Origin: Phallusia fumigata | Lineage: Eukaryota; Chordata; Ascidiacea; Phlebobranchia; Ascidiidae | Direction of reading: 5' to 3' | Assembly: GCA_008931825.1 (NCBI GenBank) | Contig: QXVZ01034463.1 | Location: 1-31,605 of the forward strand | Length of the DNA: 31,605 bases | Shown: piece after piece, positions 8,671 through 20,800 of the stretch | Numbering within the stretch: position 1 is the stretch's first letter | Layout: each line of letters starts with the position of its first letter | The notes under the pieces: generated by a model | The model's input: the letters and a program-made list of their open reading frames with translations, nothing else | Database searches by the model: none | What the model was told of the DNA's origin: nothing | Position numbers and translations under genes: made by a program

Positions 8671-11600
8671 TTATACCATCAGATACATCATTGCAAGATG
8701 GATAAGCATGAACCCGGGGTAAACGACAAGACGTGGGGCTTCCCCGGGTAGGGTGACATTGATTGTGACGTTGCAATCTTTAGGTGGTGGTACATAGGAG
8801 TGGGTTACAACCTCAGCGTTCATAAAAGTCTGTGAATACAAAATTTCAAAGTTTAATTTTACCCTTGGTTTTCAATAACACTTGACACGTGCACAACTCC
8901 CCAGGACAGAAATAGGATTTCAAACCAGCTTTGCGCAATAAAGCGTGACAATATTCTGCCGAAAATAGTATGATTTCATACTCGCTTCATTTCCAATCGA
9001 CTATCAGGTTTATATTTGCAAGTTAGTTTCGAAAATATATTTTTTGACGTTAACTACATGTGGGTTGCTACCGTTAGATTAAGAACCACTGTTTGAGCGC
9101 AACGAAAAAAATTTGGTCAAGCGTTTTAGTCTGAAGTCAAAATAACAAATTATAAAGACACTTTATTATAGTTTTGAAGCCCACCGCTCTACGACTTGAT
9201 CCAGAAGCACAAATATGCATCACCCTGCTCGTTTCAAGCTGTGTGTTTAATTCCGAGATCAATGTTTCATTCCAGGCTTGCTAAAAAATGAAACAAGTTC
9301 TGGTTGAAATTGAGTTTAGATAGCGTGGACATGTATTAATCTCCACACCTGGTTCAAGATTTGATTGACTGTTTTTCCAACGGAATTGTCTTGAATCATT
9401 TTCCACGATTGGCCTTTAAACACTTGTGGCTTTGGTCTAAAAAGAACAATTATAGTAAAAAGGTTAACACACACACAAACTGATAATACGTTCAGAAATG
9501 GTCAGTTTCAACAAACGGGGTCAAGAATTAGAATTTATCAATGTCAGTGTTATTTTTACAACGTTTAATACCGGTAAATTCAACATGACAAAATGTAAAG
9601 AAATCAACTGAATATCCCGTATATGACGGATTTAGAAGTTCTAGTTTTTCAACTTTGAATTGGATTCGGTAGATTTGTTGTGAGGACAAATTTTAATAAG
9701 GTGAAGATGCTCGCAGCGTTTTTGCAAATGTTTTTAACCATAAAAATAGTACGCAAATATCTTAAGCAACAATCTTATCAGAGATTAAGTCAGTACCATG
9801 AAGTTTTCCTTTTTGTCGGTAAATAAAGTGGCATGGAAAGCTTTTGTTTGAGGTCGCAAGTCAAATTTAATCAAAACTTTGGCGGGACATGTGCAATACA
9901 ATTTGAAACTTTGTAATTTGAAGCCGACAGCCCTGACCTAAGAACTTAACCATACTAGATAAGTAACCGCGACCTGAAGAATTACACACACTTTTCACCT
10001 CAGCTGTCGGACGTCGACTCCGTAACCAGATAAAATGTCGGTCATCGATTTAATAGTGGGTTGGGTTTTGCAAACTGATAGTTGAGTTCGGGGATAGTAG
10101 AACGCATACACTGAACACATCCCACTGTTGATGTCAAGGCCACCCTGAAAACAGCAATCGATTTTTTATCAGACCACATAAGGATGCCTAAATTATTGAC
10201 AAGGATTTTTATTGCCTATATATTATGAACTTTTCAATGCTCTGCGGTTTTAAGATTTTATTGCTCTTTCAGCCATTGGTCAAAAAAAATTAACAATCTG
10301 TTAGACAGTCATTTGAAAAGCATCCAATTAAAAACATCAGGAGGATCACAAGAAGCGATAAACCGCGCGTTTTATACACCTCCATTAAATGTACACTTTC
10401 TGACAGTAATGGTTTTTATTGAATTACCTCTAAGTTGCTAAAAACACATAGTTACAACGCAACCCCGACTATTTGAAAACTGTTGATACCAAAACTTACA
10501 TATGTGAAGTTGTTACGCCCTCGGGAGTCGTAATAACAAACCGTTCTTAGACTGTCTCCTTGTTTCACCTCCACCTCATTATTCAGGTAATAAAGATGTT
10601 TGTCGAAATTTTCCGAAGCATCGTTGAAGAGATATGGAAGTTCCCGGTCATTTCTGAACCAACAAAAGCTGTAAGTACGACCAGTATTGCAAGCTGATAG
10701 CTCTGAGTGATAAATAGCGTTTTGTAAAAAAGGGCAAACCACTATAGTGGTAACATTTTTGGTAATATTAACCACAATGATTTGCATGATAACATTAGGT
10801 TAGTTGGCACGTTGGCCCCCTTTAAATACTGGTGTATTGGACAGAAAGCTTAAAATAAAAACTTAACCGCCTAAAAGCTGCATTGCGTACTGATGACAAC
10901 GATTGTTGAAAGGTTTTGCAATACAATGTACTCACTACAAGTAAGCTCTATGGTAGTTTAGTAGGTTCTGGTTACATCAGAGTTTTGGGCTAAATCTAAC
11001 CTGAAATGTCGGATGGTAATTCTTCTTCCTAGCATATGTGTATGGGACATGACGGCCATAATCTTGATCTCTTCCACGTTCGAACTCTTCATCGACTGAA
11101 AACAAATACAAGCGATAGTCACACGGTCCTTAGTTTATATTCATAACTTGGTAATGACATTTCTTTGCAGTCAGTTTTTACCAAAAATTAAAACGACTTG
11201 GGACTATGTTGGTATAGGCCAGTCACTCAAACACGTTTCGTTGGTCTGCATATGTGCATTACATCAATTCTACTGATCACCTATCTACATCAGTTTTGGG
11301 CCTATCAAGGGCTTTATCCCCTCAAACACAAATCAATCGATCCAACATTTAGTCACAAACACTCAAAATATTGCCACACAAGTTTTTCTCAAAGTTATTT
11401 TTATGATTTTTGCACTGAAGATTTTGGATTGAAGCAAGATTTGAGAAGTAAAAAATGACCTTTTCTTTTAAACAAGTTTTATCAGACCCATCATACCATA
11501 ATGTAACCAACGATGGCGGCTCGTAACACAAGCGACATTCAAAGATCACGACTTACAAACGCGTTTGCATTTCATGCCACGCTGCGGGCTCCGACCTTCA

Positions 11601-14600
11601 TAAAACGTGTGTAAACTTACATCTCTGATGCATTTCTCACTGCAATATCCACCAATTGGAAAAGATGGGGCCCCGGGTGGAATTATCATCGTCAACTCGC
11701 TCATGAGATGTCCAGTGCTGAAAGAACCCGCGTCGTACTTCCGGAGTTGACTTGTGTAAGTTATTAACAAACCTGAATCGTCGACGATCCCTGTGTTAAC
11801 GACAAAGTTCATGTCTAAGGCTGTTTCAAAGCTTTAAGTGTTCCAGATCAAAAGTTTCTTAGTACAAGACTTTACAACAAACAAACCGTTAACAAGTCTT
11901 AACTTTAAGCTGATAGCAATGTAGTTGTCTGACTGACGCAAATGCACATCAAATTACTGCCTATGTCGCAACGCTCCTTCACAAGTTTTTTATAGGTCGG
12001 GCATAGAAAACAATAAACGGCATGGACCCAAAAACACTATAAGCATGAATTTTGTCAAATAAATCTTGTGCTTTGTGCTCAAATTAGGACACTGGTGTTG
12101 TTAACAATAGTGGTAAATGCAACAATAGGTCATGCTGTATACAACATACCTAAATTTTGATACGAGCACAAGGCAACCAACCTGCGAGTTTATCTGGGTT
12201 GTCGTAGTGAATTTCCAAGTGAAGATATTTTGGATCTTCATCTTCGCCAAAGGGAAAACCGACTTCTGTGGGAAACCTGATGGCCTGAAATATTATGACG
12301 CTTGTTAGTGGCAGAATCCCAGTAACTTTCTACAGTTTATTTCACATGTAAATTATCAAAAAGATATCAATTGTAAAAAAACAGTGTTACTTCCTTATAT
12401 ACTGATGTAAACATAATATTTACAAACCAGATTATCGGTTGTGGGGATTTTAGCTTTGAATATCAGTTAAGGGATTCATGGAATAATAAAACGTTGGGAA
12501 CCACTAGGTTAGAAAGGACAGGGAGAAAAACAAAACTTACTTCGTTTCCTTGATCCCATGCAGCGAGAGGTTGAACACATTTCTCATCATCTATCGGTGC
12601 TCCAGTTGTATAACACTCGCCACTTCGGTTCACTAAGGCACTTGACTAAAAACAAATTATGTAGGTTAAAATATAAAAATAAAACGCATTGTCGTGAACA
12701 CAGATAATTTTCGTAAAACAAGCAAATCTGTCATCATAAGTATGCTTAGCAGATGGAAAACGTGTTCCAAGAATACCACACATAATTTACAGTTGGGTCA
12801 GTGTTCACATAAAAAACATACCGGTAACGCGGCACAGTGGTTCCCAACCGTGGAGGAATTCCCCCCAGGGATGAATTTTAAGAGTCAAGGGGAGGATTTT
12901 CTACTTTATGGTTAAGTTATTCATGATAAGGTTTTGTTTACAGTTCCGGGTGAATGGCTGAAACAGGTTATGACAGTGGTTCCCAACCAGGGAAGGAATT
13001 TTATGAGTTAGGGGGATAAATTTCCACTTTATAGTAAATTTATTTATGATAAGTGTAGTATTTCTTTTAAGGTAGACCAGTGGTTCCAAACGTTTTAATG
13101 TTACTTCGTATCAGTTCTTGTATAGTAGGGGAGGAATGAAAAGTTTCAGAATATGCAAAGGGAGAATGCATCAAAAATGTTGGCAATCACTGCCTTAGCA
13201 GATGTAACACGCATATTCCAAGCATACCACACACAATTTACACTTAGGTATTTTCTCATAAAATACATACCGGTAACGGATGAGCGCAGAGCGTAAGTAC
13301 GAGATGATGAACGAAATCTTCGTTACCTATTTGCACGATAGGCTCAATCTAACGAAGAAACAACAAAAAGAATATTTTTTTATTGAATTACCATTACAAT
13401 ACGGTGGTTGTTTTAAAAGTGGATTAATATTACAACACAAACTTTGTTTCACAATAACTTACCATTACAATGTGATGTTTTACTGCCACTTGAGGCAGTG
13501 GCACGACTCGGCAAAGGTAATAGGTTTCACTCAAAGGCAAGGTGACTTCCCCGCTGGTCACCACAAACGTCTGGTGCTGCTCTCCAGGCGGAAAAGCGGT
13601 TTTATTCAAATTTAAATGACCAAGGAAGTTGAGGCTTTTCACTCCTGCAACGAAATTTTGTCGATTTTTCAAGATTCGATGACCATTTATTTCGGATGAT
13701 TGCAGAAAGAAACGTGACAATACCACATAAACCATCAGCTTGTCGGAAAAAAACATAGTATGGAATACATATACTAGGTTTGTAGCTGACTGAGGTGCAA
13801 AACGTAATGCATACCTGATGTGGTGTCATTAAAATAGTTGTACATACATAAAATTACGGGGCTAGATTCAAATTACTTGAAGTCCATTTTTAGTCCGATT
13901 TGCCCTTTACCAAAACGTTCGAATGACCTAGTAAGTCACCATGCTGCAAAATGTAGAAAAAATGACGTATACAGTGACACATGCTAGCATTGTCGTTTGT
14001 GACTAATGAAGTTGGTAGATTGGTTACCAATATTGACTAAGGGCACGATTTCTACATATGACATACGTCGTACAGTCACGCCCAACCTTTCGCAACGTGA
14101 ATGTCTATAGGTTCCAATTCATCTCCGACCGGATCCTGACTTCCCCAGGCGTAAATGATGCTGCTGGTGTGGCTCTACAGAACAAGACAGTTTTAAATGT
14201 TTAACTCAGAAGTTCGGGTAAGATAGTTACACAAGTTTTGCAAGGTATTGGTAACAGTTAAAGTCACAACATTTTACATAAAAACTGTGGTGTACAAAGA
14301 TTTTGAGATTACAAAATTAATCAATCCATCCTGCAAACGACCCACAAAAAGCCGAAATACCAATAAAAAACCAAACTAAAACGTATTACATCAGTTTGAA
14401 ATTGAATGCGTTAAAGTTTACGAAGCCTTTGTGTCTCAAATTCAAAACTATACGAAGCCTTTGTGTCTCAAATTCAAATGTACGTGGTTCTCAAAGTGTG
14501 AAGTCGATTGTGCATATTTTTCTCACCGTGATTTGCAGATCNCGAAAAACCTGCATTACACAACAGTCGAAGTGAATTATACAGATGCACTTTTGCCTGC

Positions 14601-14613
14601 TTTTAAACTTCAA
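8671..14613 (-). CDS. MOXD1: DBH/MOXD1-like copper monooxygenase, copy B (no start exons found)
   Basis: A copper type II, ascorbate-dependent monooxygenase (family of DBH, PHM and MOXD1), which hydroxylates substrates in the secretory pathway. Exons read from the sequence: a weak 14613-14527, then 14174-14087, 13644-13463, 13348-13271, 12645-12541, 12284-12182, 11790-11621, 11095-11001, 10653-10500, 10144-9999, 9436-9349, 9280-9185 and 8829-8671 (TAA). All phases agree. Copper ligands are present: FVHHLVL (CuH pair), LHLEIHYDNP (third CuH His), MSHTHML (CuM pair) and NSGMCSVYAFYYP (CuM Met). The DOMON end SSIIYAWGSQDPVG is present, but no ATG, signal peptide or early DOMON exon lies between here and the stop of copy A. 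The last exon ends in a hydrophobic tail (PGFMLIHLAMMYLMV), suggesting a membrane or GPI anchor. The family call is firm; assignment to MOXD1 rather than DBH is less so. Confidence 0.85.
12345..12508. mobile_element. remnant of hAT-like MITE, ancestral to the duplication
   Basis: The sequence aaattatcaaa ... atactgatgtaaacataatatttacaaa ... atatcagtt ... aacgttgggaaccacta matches the intron element at 18878-19067 in copy A at the same intron position. The left end is missing or too diverged. The right flank is ggttagaa. Confidence 0.55.
12747..13278. repeat. 85-bp direct duplication flanking hAT-like MITE cluster in an intron of copy B
   Basis: The segment at about 12747-12831 (cttagcagatg ... 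cataccggtaacg) is a diverged copy of about 13194-13278. The latter contains the 3' end of the His-His exon and its donor. The intron therefore carries a decoy CGTTACCG-GTATG donor. Between the two copies lie MITE sequences. Confidence 0.65.
12835..13192. mobile_element. nested hAT-like MITE sequences
   Basis: CAGTGGTTCCCAACC occurs at 12835-12849 and again at 12974-12988; a diverged cagtggttccaaacg occurs at 13078. The right end GTTGGCAATCACTG is at 13179-13192. The interior (aggaatgaaaagtttca ... gcaaag) recurs at 20786-20997 and 25516-25697. It has no coding capacity. The terminal sequence resembles hAT-superfamily inverted repeats; clean 8-bp target duplications were not found here. Confidence 0.6.
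14419..14478. repeat. 28-bp perfect direct repeat, period 32 bp
   Basis: The unit tacgaagcctttgtgtctca plus aattcaaa is found at 14419-14446 and 14451-14478. It lies in the short spacer between copies A and B, near the apparent breakpoint of the duplicated unit. Confidence 0.8.
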
Positions 14614-14743
14614 CTGAACAAACGCGACAATAATGAATCAAGTTGGGACAATTGAATCTTCAACTAAAGTAAAGCTCTGTGTTGTTGAAAAAGCCAAGCA
14701 CATTATTTGTTATTGATGGAGATAATAAAAACAAAAAAATAGC

Positions 14744-14752
14744 TTATAAAAG
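14744..14752 (+). promoter_or_regulatory. TATA-like element in the A/B spacer (orientation opposite to both genes)
   Basis: tataaaagg follows agct in the 3' region of copy A. As a TATA box it would serve plus-strand transcription, for which no gene is seen. No comparable minus-strand promoter for copy B is visible in the spacer. Confidence 0.2.
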
Positions 14753-14811
14753 GCGTATGTACCCAATAACAACTTCGCCACATAAACACAGTCCTAAAAT
14801 TGTCTACAGCT

Positions 14812-17800
14812 TTACAGCATGAGATATATCATTACAAGATGGACAATGATGAAACCTGGGTAAACGGCAAGACGTGGGGCATCCCCGGGCAGGGTGACAT
14901 TGATTGTGACGTTACAAACCTTGGGTGGGGGTACATAGGGGTGGGTTATAACCGGTGCATCCATGAATGTCTGTGGAAAGTAAGATAAATTCCAATGGTG
15001 ATATTTTGCTACTAAAGTGTTTATATCAGCGCTTCTTAATATTTTTCATCATCGCCCATTTCTGTCCAGGTCAAATTTCATTTCCCGCAGTTTTTCAAAA
15101 TCTAATTTATCTATTTTGCTGGTTTTACCACACCCAATAAAAAACAGTGTCATTTTCAGCCAATTACCCATCTGCTACCCTGACATAAGTGGTTAAGAAC
15201 CACTGGTTCGTATAGTATTGCGTAGTTGACCTTAATTTTTGTTTTTTAGTCTTCAGTTTCGGGTGATTTTATAATATTTAAATTACAATGCAGGTTTTTA
15301 CAATCGTCTGTAACCGCTCATGGGTCAAAAAGCCATATCAAGTGGTGCCTGTCTAGCTAAAGGCGCCATCTACAGACTAATAAATTATGAAAGTAACATC
15401 TAGGAGTAAGGGCATGTGTGTAGGTCAGTAGCTTACCGCTCTACGTGTGGTTCCGGTCGAACAAATGTGCATGACCCTGCTTGACGTAAGTTGTTCGTTC
15501 ATTTGTGATATTCCAGTATCATTCCAAGTTTGCTACAAAATGAACATGAAAATATTTTTACACGAAAACAGCGAGGTTAGGAGATAAGTATAGAAAGTAC
15601 CTCGTTCAAAATTTGCTCCACTGTTTTCTGTGTAGAACTGTCGACAATCATTTTCCACGATTGGTCTTTAAATGCTGTTGGCCTGGGTCTATGAACATTT
15701 AAAAAAATATCAGTAAAATATTTGTTAGACATTTTCAGAAACAATTGTTCTTGACTTTTTGACATAACCTTATAAAAACCGCTTTTTATTTTTAACTTTG
15801 AATGGTAGAAATCGTTAAATAAAAGGTTGTTCTGTATTGGTTAAATAAAGGCTGTATAGATTTTTTACACCAAGACAAAAAAAACTCGTAAAGCTATAAC
15901 TTAAAGTGAAATACGTTTATCTCAAATTAACTTTTACTCAATTAGCAATTGCTGACTCAAGCTAAACTTAAACTTGACTTTTAAATCATCTTTACTCAAC
16001 TCCAAGTAAAAAATACAAAACCTGAGGTATCTTGTGTTGACTCCGTAACCCGATAAAATGTCGGTCATCGATTTAATGGTGGGTTGGGTTTTGCAAACTG
16101 ATAGTTGAGTTCGGGGATAGTAGAACGCATACACTGTACACATCTCACTGTTGATGTCAAGACCGCCCTGAAAAACAACAGAAAATGGAAACGAAAACTG
16201 TGAAAACAGTACTCTAAAATTTGCATTCGGTACCAATACTTTAAACCGGAACAGCACATTTCAAGATGGTTTGTTGTACCAGTTACAAGCAATCAACCAT
16301 GGCAGATGTTGGTTTCATGGATTTGGTTAACTGCTGGACAGAGTTAGTCTGGAACTATGTTTTAATGTCGTGTAGTTCGGGTAAACAGATTTTATTGCCT
16401 TGCCTTGCTGCAAAAGAATCATAACTTTCCAAAACAGGATAAATTGGGACGGCACGAATAAGCTAAGATCGCGAGTTTGAACCTCTTCGCATTTTTTGCC
16501 TTTACTGTCAAAAAATCCTTAGTTGCACTCGAGGATGAGACGCTCAAACTTATACAGTGTGGAAGACGACTTGGAAAAGGCGTCGAAGCTGACGCTTGTG
16601 TAACTGAGGAGCATCACTTGCTAATGTGATGTTTACCAGATGGCAGGTTGCACCTTATTGAGCTGTTCAATATTTTTTTATGTTACTTACAAATGTAAAA
16701 TTCTTCCTTTCCATGGAGTTGTATTCACAAACTGTTCTCAGGCTGTCTCCTCGTTTGATCACGATTTCGTTGTTCAAATAATGAAGATGTTCGTTAAAAT
16801 CGTCCGAAAAATCATTGGAGAGATATGGAAGTTCTTGGTCGCCTCTGCCAGAATGATAAACTTTTTGTTTTATTTTTATCACTCTGCCATAGGGGAAATA
16901 AACAATTAAAACAACAACACAGAGTTCCATGGCGTCCATGCAGCTTTTATCTTTTAAATATACCGCGATGCTTGACAACCTTTTAACCACAGCGTGCCAG
17001 TTTATAAATTATGAAATTCTAATGCGTGCCATGTTGATGACGTCACTGCTTGATGTTTCTGCGTTAAATCTGTAAAATCTGGTTTACACTTGCTCTCTGT
17101 AGCTCGTTGCTGTAGTTGCATTGCACTTGTAAACCAGTTGATGTGCCATGAATAATCATCAAACATTTTGCATCAGGCAAAACTTAGCAACTTTTTAAAT
17201 TGAATTCTTAAAACCTAAACCATGCTCAATACGTGTTTGTACTTTGCTTTACGTTTCACATTAAACGTCAAAACTCAGGTATTTCAGCTTACCTGAAATG
17301 TCGGATAGTAATATTTTCACCCAAGTTGTGGGTGTGGGACATAACAGCCATGATACGAATCTCCTCAACATTTGAATCCTCCAACGACTGAAACAAGTAA
17401 CTTATCAGTTTACATTTTTTCTAATTTCCCAATTACCACAATTCCGTTTCATTCACCGTATAATATTGTTGAACAAATTTAATATTTTATTCAGACTATC
17501 TCCTTATTTAGCTTCATGAATTTTGCCTCGCAGCCGGTAGGTTGCCCAACCAAGACATTAAAAAATCTGAAATAGGTGTTTAGACAATGTAGCCAAATAC
17601 GTCGCCATTAGACCTAATATTCTGCAAATTTCGCCCATTGGTGTGTGTTGGTTTATTTACTTACATCTCTGATGCATTTCTCACTGCAATATCCACCAAT
17701 TGGAAAAGATGGAGCCCCTGGTGGAATTATCAATGTCAGTTCGCTCATGAGATGTCCTGTGCTGAACATGCCAGCATCGTATTTGCGAAGCTGACTTGTG

Positions 17801-20800
17801 TAGGTGATTAGCAAACCTGAGTCGTCGACGATTCCTGGTCAGCAATAATATTTAGTTGAGTTGTTGAGTTTATTTCGCTTGGTGAAAGAAAGCCACACAA
17901 TTGCATTAAACCAATCACCAAGCCGGAAATGCGCAACGTAAAAAACGTTATCTCCGGCATGGTGAATACTGAGATGTACAATGAGTGGATCAATGTAGAA
18001 CGTACTGCAGCTACACTGTCATTACAAGGCATTTTGTGACAGGGTTCACAAGAGAGTGAGTTTGTCGCACTTTGGCAAACACGACTGGGGAGTGACGTTG
18101 GTAGGACCAGCCGAGGGGGCCTCACAATCTAACCACCCGTGTTAGGTAAAGAGGGTGGGGTTCGATAGGAAAACAAATGACCATTATTACAAAAACTTGC
18201 AACAGTATCAAAAGCCGCCACAGTAAAGCCAGCTAACAAAAGATGTGCGATCAACTTGTTGCCACGTTTACATTTCACCTTTTGAAAATTCAGAAAAGGT
18301 AAAAATGTTTGACACAAAAACGACGAAGCATCTACATGGGCTGACGTTCTAGTGACGTCGTTTACAATACAAATGACCTTTGCTAATATTGTTGGGTAAT
18401 TTTTAGAAGTATCAGAAGATTGTGTAAAATGGGTGCCAAATGAGACAAAAGAAAACTATAGGGCAAATGGAAGTACTTACAATCTAGGGAGACTAAAATT
18501 ACCTGCAAGTTTATCCGGGTTGTCGTAGTGAATTTCCAAGTGCAGATATTTTGGATCTCCAGATTCGCCAAACGGAAAACCGACTTCAGTTGGGAACCGG
18601 TTCGCCTGGAATAATATGACGCAATTAGTTCAAAGTAGTTTTCACTTTGTGGCAAAGCTTGGTCCATAAAAAAATTTCAAGTAGTGGTTACAACCAGCTC
18701 TGGAAAATCTACTGTCGTGGGTTCGAATCCCGATATAAAGTGGTTGGAAAAGACACAGACAAAAAGTTTAACCACTCTGGTGCCGCTCGTTCCAGGGGGC
18801 ACAAAGCGTTTGCCCTCACCCCCAGAAAATTTCTGGTCGCGGGTTCGAATCTCAGTAATGTTGTTCGGTGGTTAGAGCAGCGGTTTCAACCGGGAGGGAA
18901 TTCCCCAACAAGGGGGAATTTTGTTTGAAACGTAAATCATCAAACATTTAATTGTTAGAAATTAGTTTCTCTTCTTAACATACTGATATAAACATCATAT
19001 TTACAAACAAAATTTCTTTGAATATCAGTTGAAGAAGTCCATGAAATAAAAAGGTTAAGGACCACTGGGTTATAAATATAGAAAGAAAAACAAAACTCAC
19101 TTCGTTCCCTTGATCCCACGCAGCGAGAGGTTGAACACATTTCTCATCATCTATCGGTGCGCCAGTTGTGTAACACTCGCCACTTTGGTTGACCATTGCG
19201 CCGGACTGAAAAACACGTGCAGCAAAATGTGAAATTTTAGTGGAGTAAGATTTCAAAGTCAAACTCACCGGTAACGGATCAGCGCACTGCATAATCACGA
19301 TATGGTGAACGTTGGCTTCGTTGCCTGATTGCACGACAGCTTCGATCTGAACAATCAAAAAGTTGGCTAACAACAAACACAATTCAAGTCGAAAAGAAAG
19401 ATTCAAAGCATTTTTTTATGTGTAAAATAATTTTTACGTTTCCTGATGACGACAACAGCGTTTGTCGAAACGTAGTTATTATTATTTATTTGTTTTATTT
19501 TTGATTAAGCAAAGATAACTGTCATAAGGGCACGACCATTGAACCATGTTTTAAGTAGAATTTGAACTCATTTCAGTGATCAGCTATTGTCAAGTCCAAG
19601 TGTTATAGTTTGTCTTCATAACTTTTAAAAGTTCGACTATATAGGTTTAAACTCATGGACGATAGAAGGGAGTTTCCTGATGTTAACATTTCATTCATAC
19701 AAATGAATAGCTCTAAAGGAACTGGCTGTTTCACAAATTGGGCCTCTATGGTACAGTGCATGAAACACAATAAAATATATTTAAGAATCGGCTATTAACT
19801 TCAACTTGGATGTAATATNNNNNNNNNNNNNNNNNNNNNNNNNNNNNNNNNNNNNNNNNNNNNNNNNNNNNNNNNNNNNNNNNNNNNNNNNNNNNNNNNN
19901 NNNNNNNNNNNNNNNNNNNNNNNNNNNNNNNNNNNNNNNNNNNNNNNNNNNNNNNNNNNNNNNNNNNNNNNNNNNNNNNNNNNNNNNNNNNNNNNNNNNN
20001 NNNNNNNNNNNNNNNNNNNNNNNNNNNNNNNNNNNNNNNNNNNNNNNNNNNNNNNNNNNNNNNNNNNNNNNNNNNNNNNNNNNNNNNNNNNNNNNNNNNN
20101 NNNNNNNNNNNNNNNNNNNNNNNNNNNNNNNNNNNNNNNNNNNNNNNNNNNNNNNNNNNNNNNNNNNNNNNNNNNNNNNNNNNNNNNNNNNNNNNNNNNN
20201 NNNNNNNNNNNNNNNNNNNNNNNNNNNNNNNNNNNNNNNNNNNNNNNNNNNNNNNNNNNNNNNNNNNNNNNNNNNNNNNNNNNNNNNNNNNNNNNNNNNN
20301 NNNNNNNNNNNNNNNNNNNNNNNNNNNNNNNNNNNNNNNNNNNNNNNNNNNNNNNNNNNNNNNNNNNNNNNNNNNNNNNNNNNNNNNNNNNNNNNNNNNN
20401 NNNNNNNNNNNNNNNNNNNNNNNNNNNNNNNNNNNNNNNNNNNNNNNNNNNNNNNNNNNNNNNNNNNNNNNNNNNNNNNNNNNNNNNNNNNNNNNNNNNN
20501 NNNNNNNNNNNNNNNNNNNNNNNNNNNNNNNNNNNNNNNNNNNNNACTTCGTCGAGCGGTGGAAATGAGTTTCCAACCCCGTGTCGATCCTGGAATTAAG
20601 ATCAAAACATGAAAAACTTGCGCCAAGATTAAAACAAAGATTCTTTCATTAACTTTTTAATTATACTTGATTTGCTTTTACAATTACAATATATTCACTA
20701 TATACAAGTTCTCTAGCAGTTTTCTTTTTAACTGAGCTGCTCCTTAAGCCTGTGTCTTATGTTCATAAATACTCTATGCTATTTTCAGCTGAGGTTCTCA

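Noticed and set aside
14800-14988. 62-codon plus-strand frame with a repeated GWGYIGVGY-like motif, similar to plus-strand DNA near 8700-8830
   Set aside because: It is the antisense of the conserved last exon of the monooxygenase; the frame is broken on the plus strand at the copy B locus, while the minus frame is intact in both.
19434-19475. Canonical hammerhead ribozyme
   Set aside because: The base after the ctgatga box breaks the usual stem II pairing, and the outer arms pair in the wrong topology for the canonical fold.
19746-20626. Long frames of 268-281 codons around 20 kb
   Set aside because: They consist almost wholly of N; only the 20589-20546 edge is real coding sequence, in another frame (DRHGVGNSFPPLDE).
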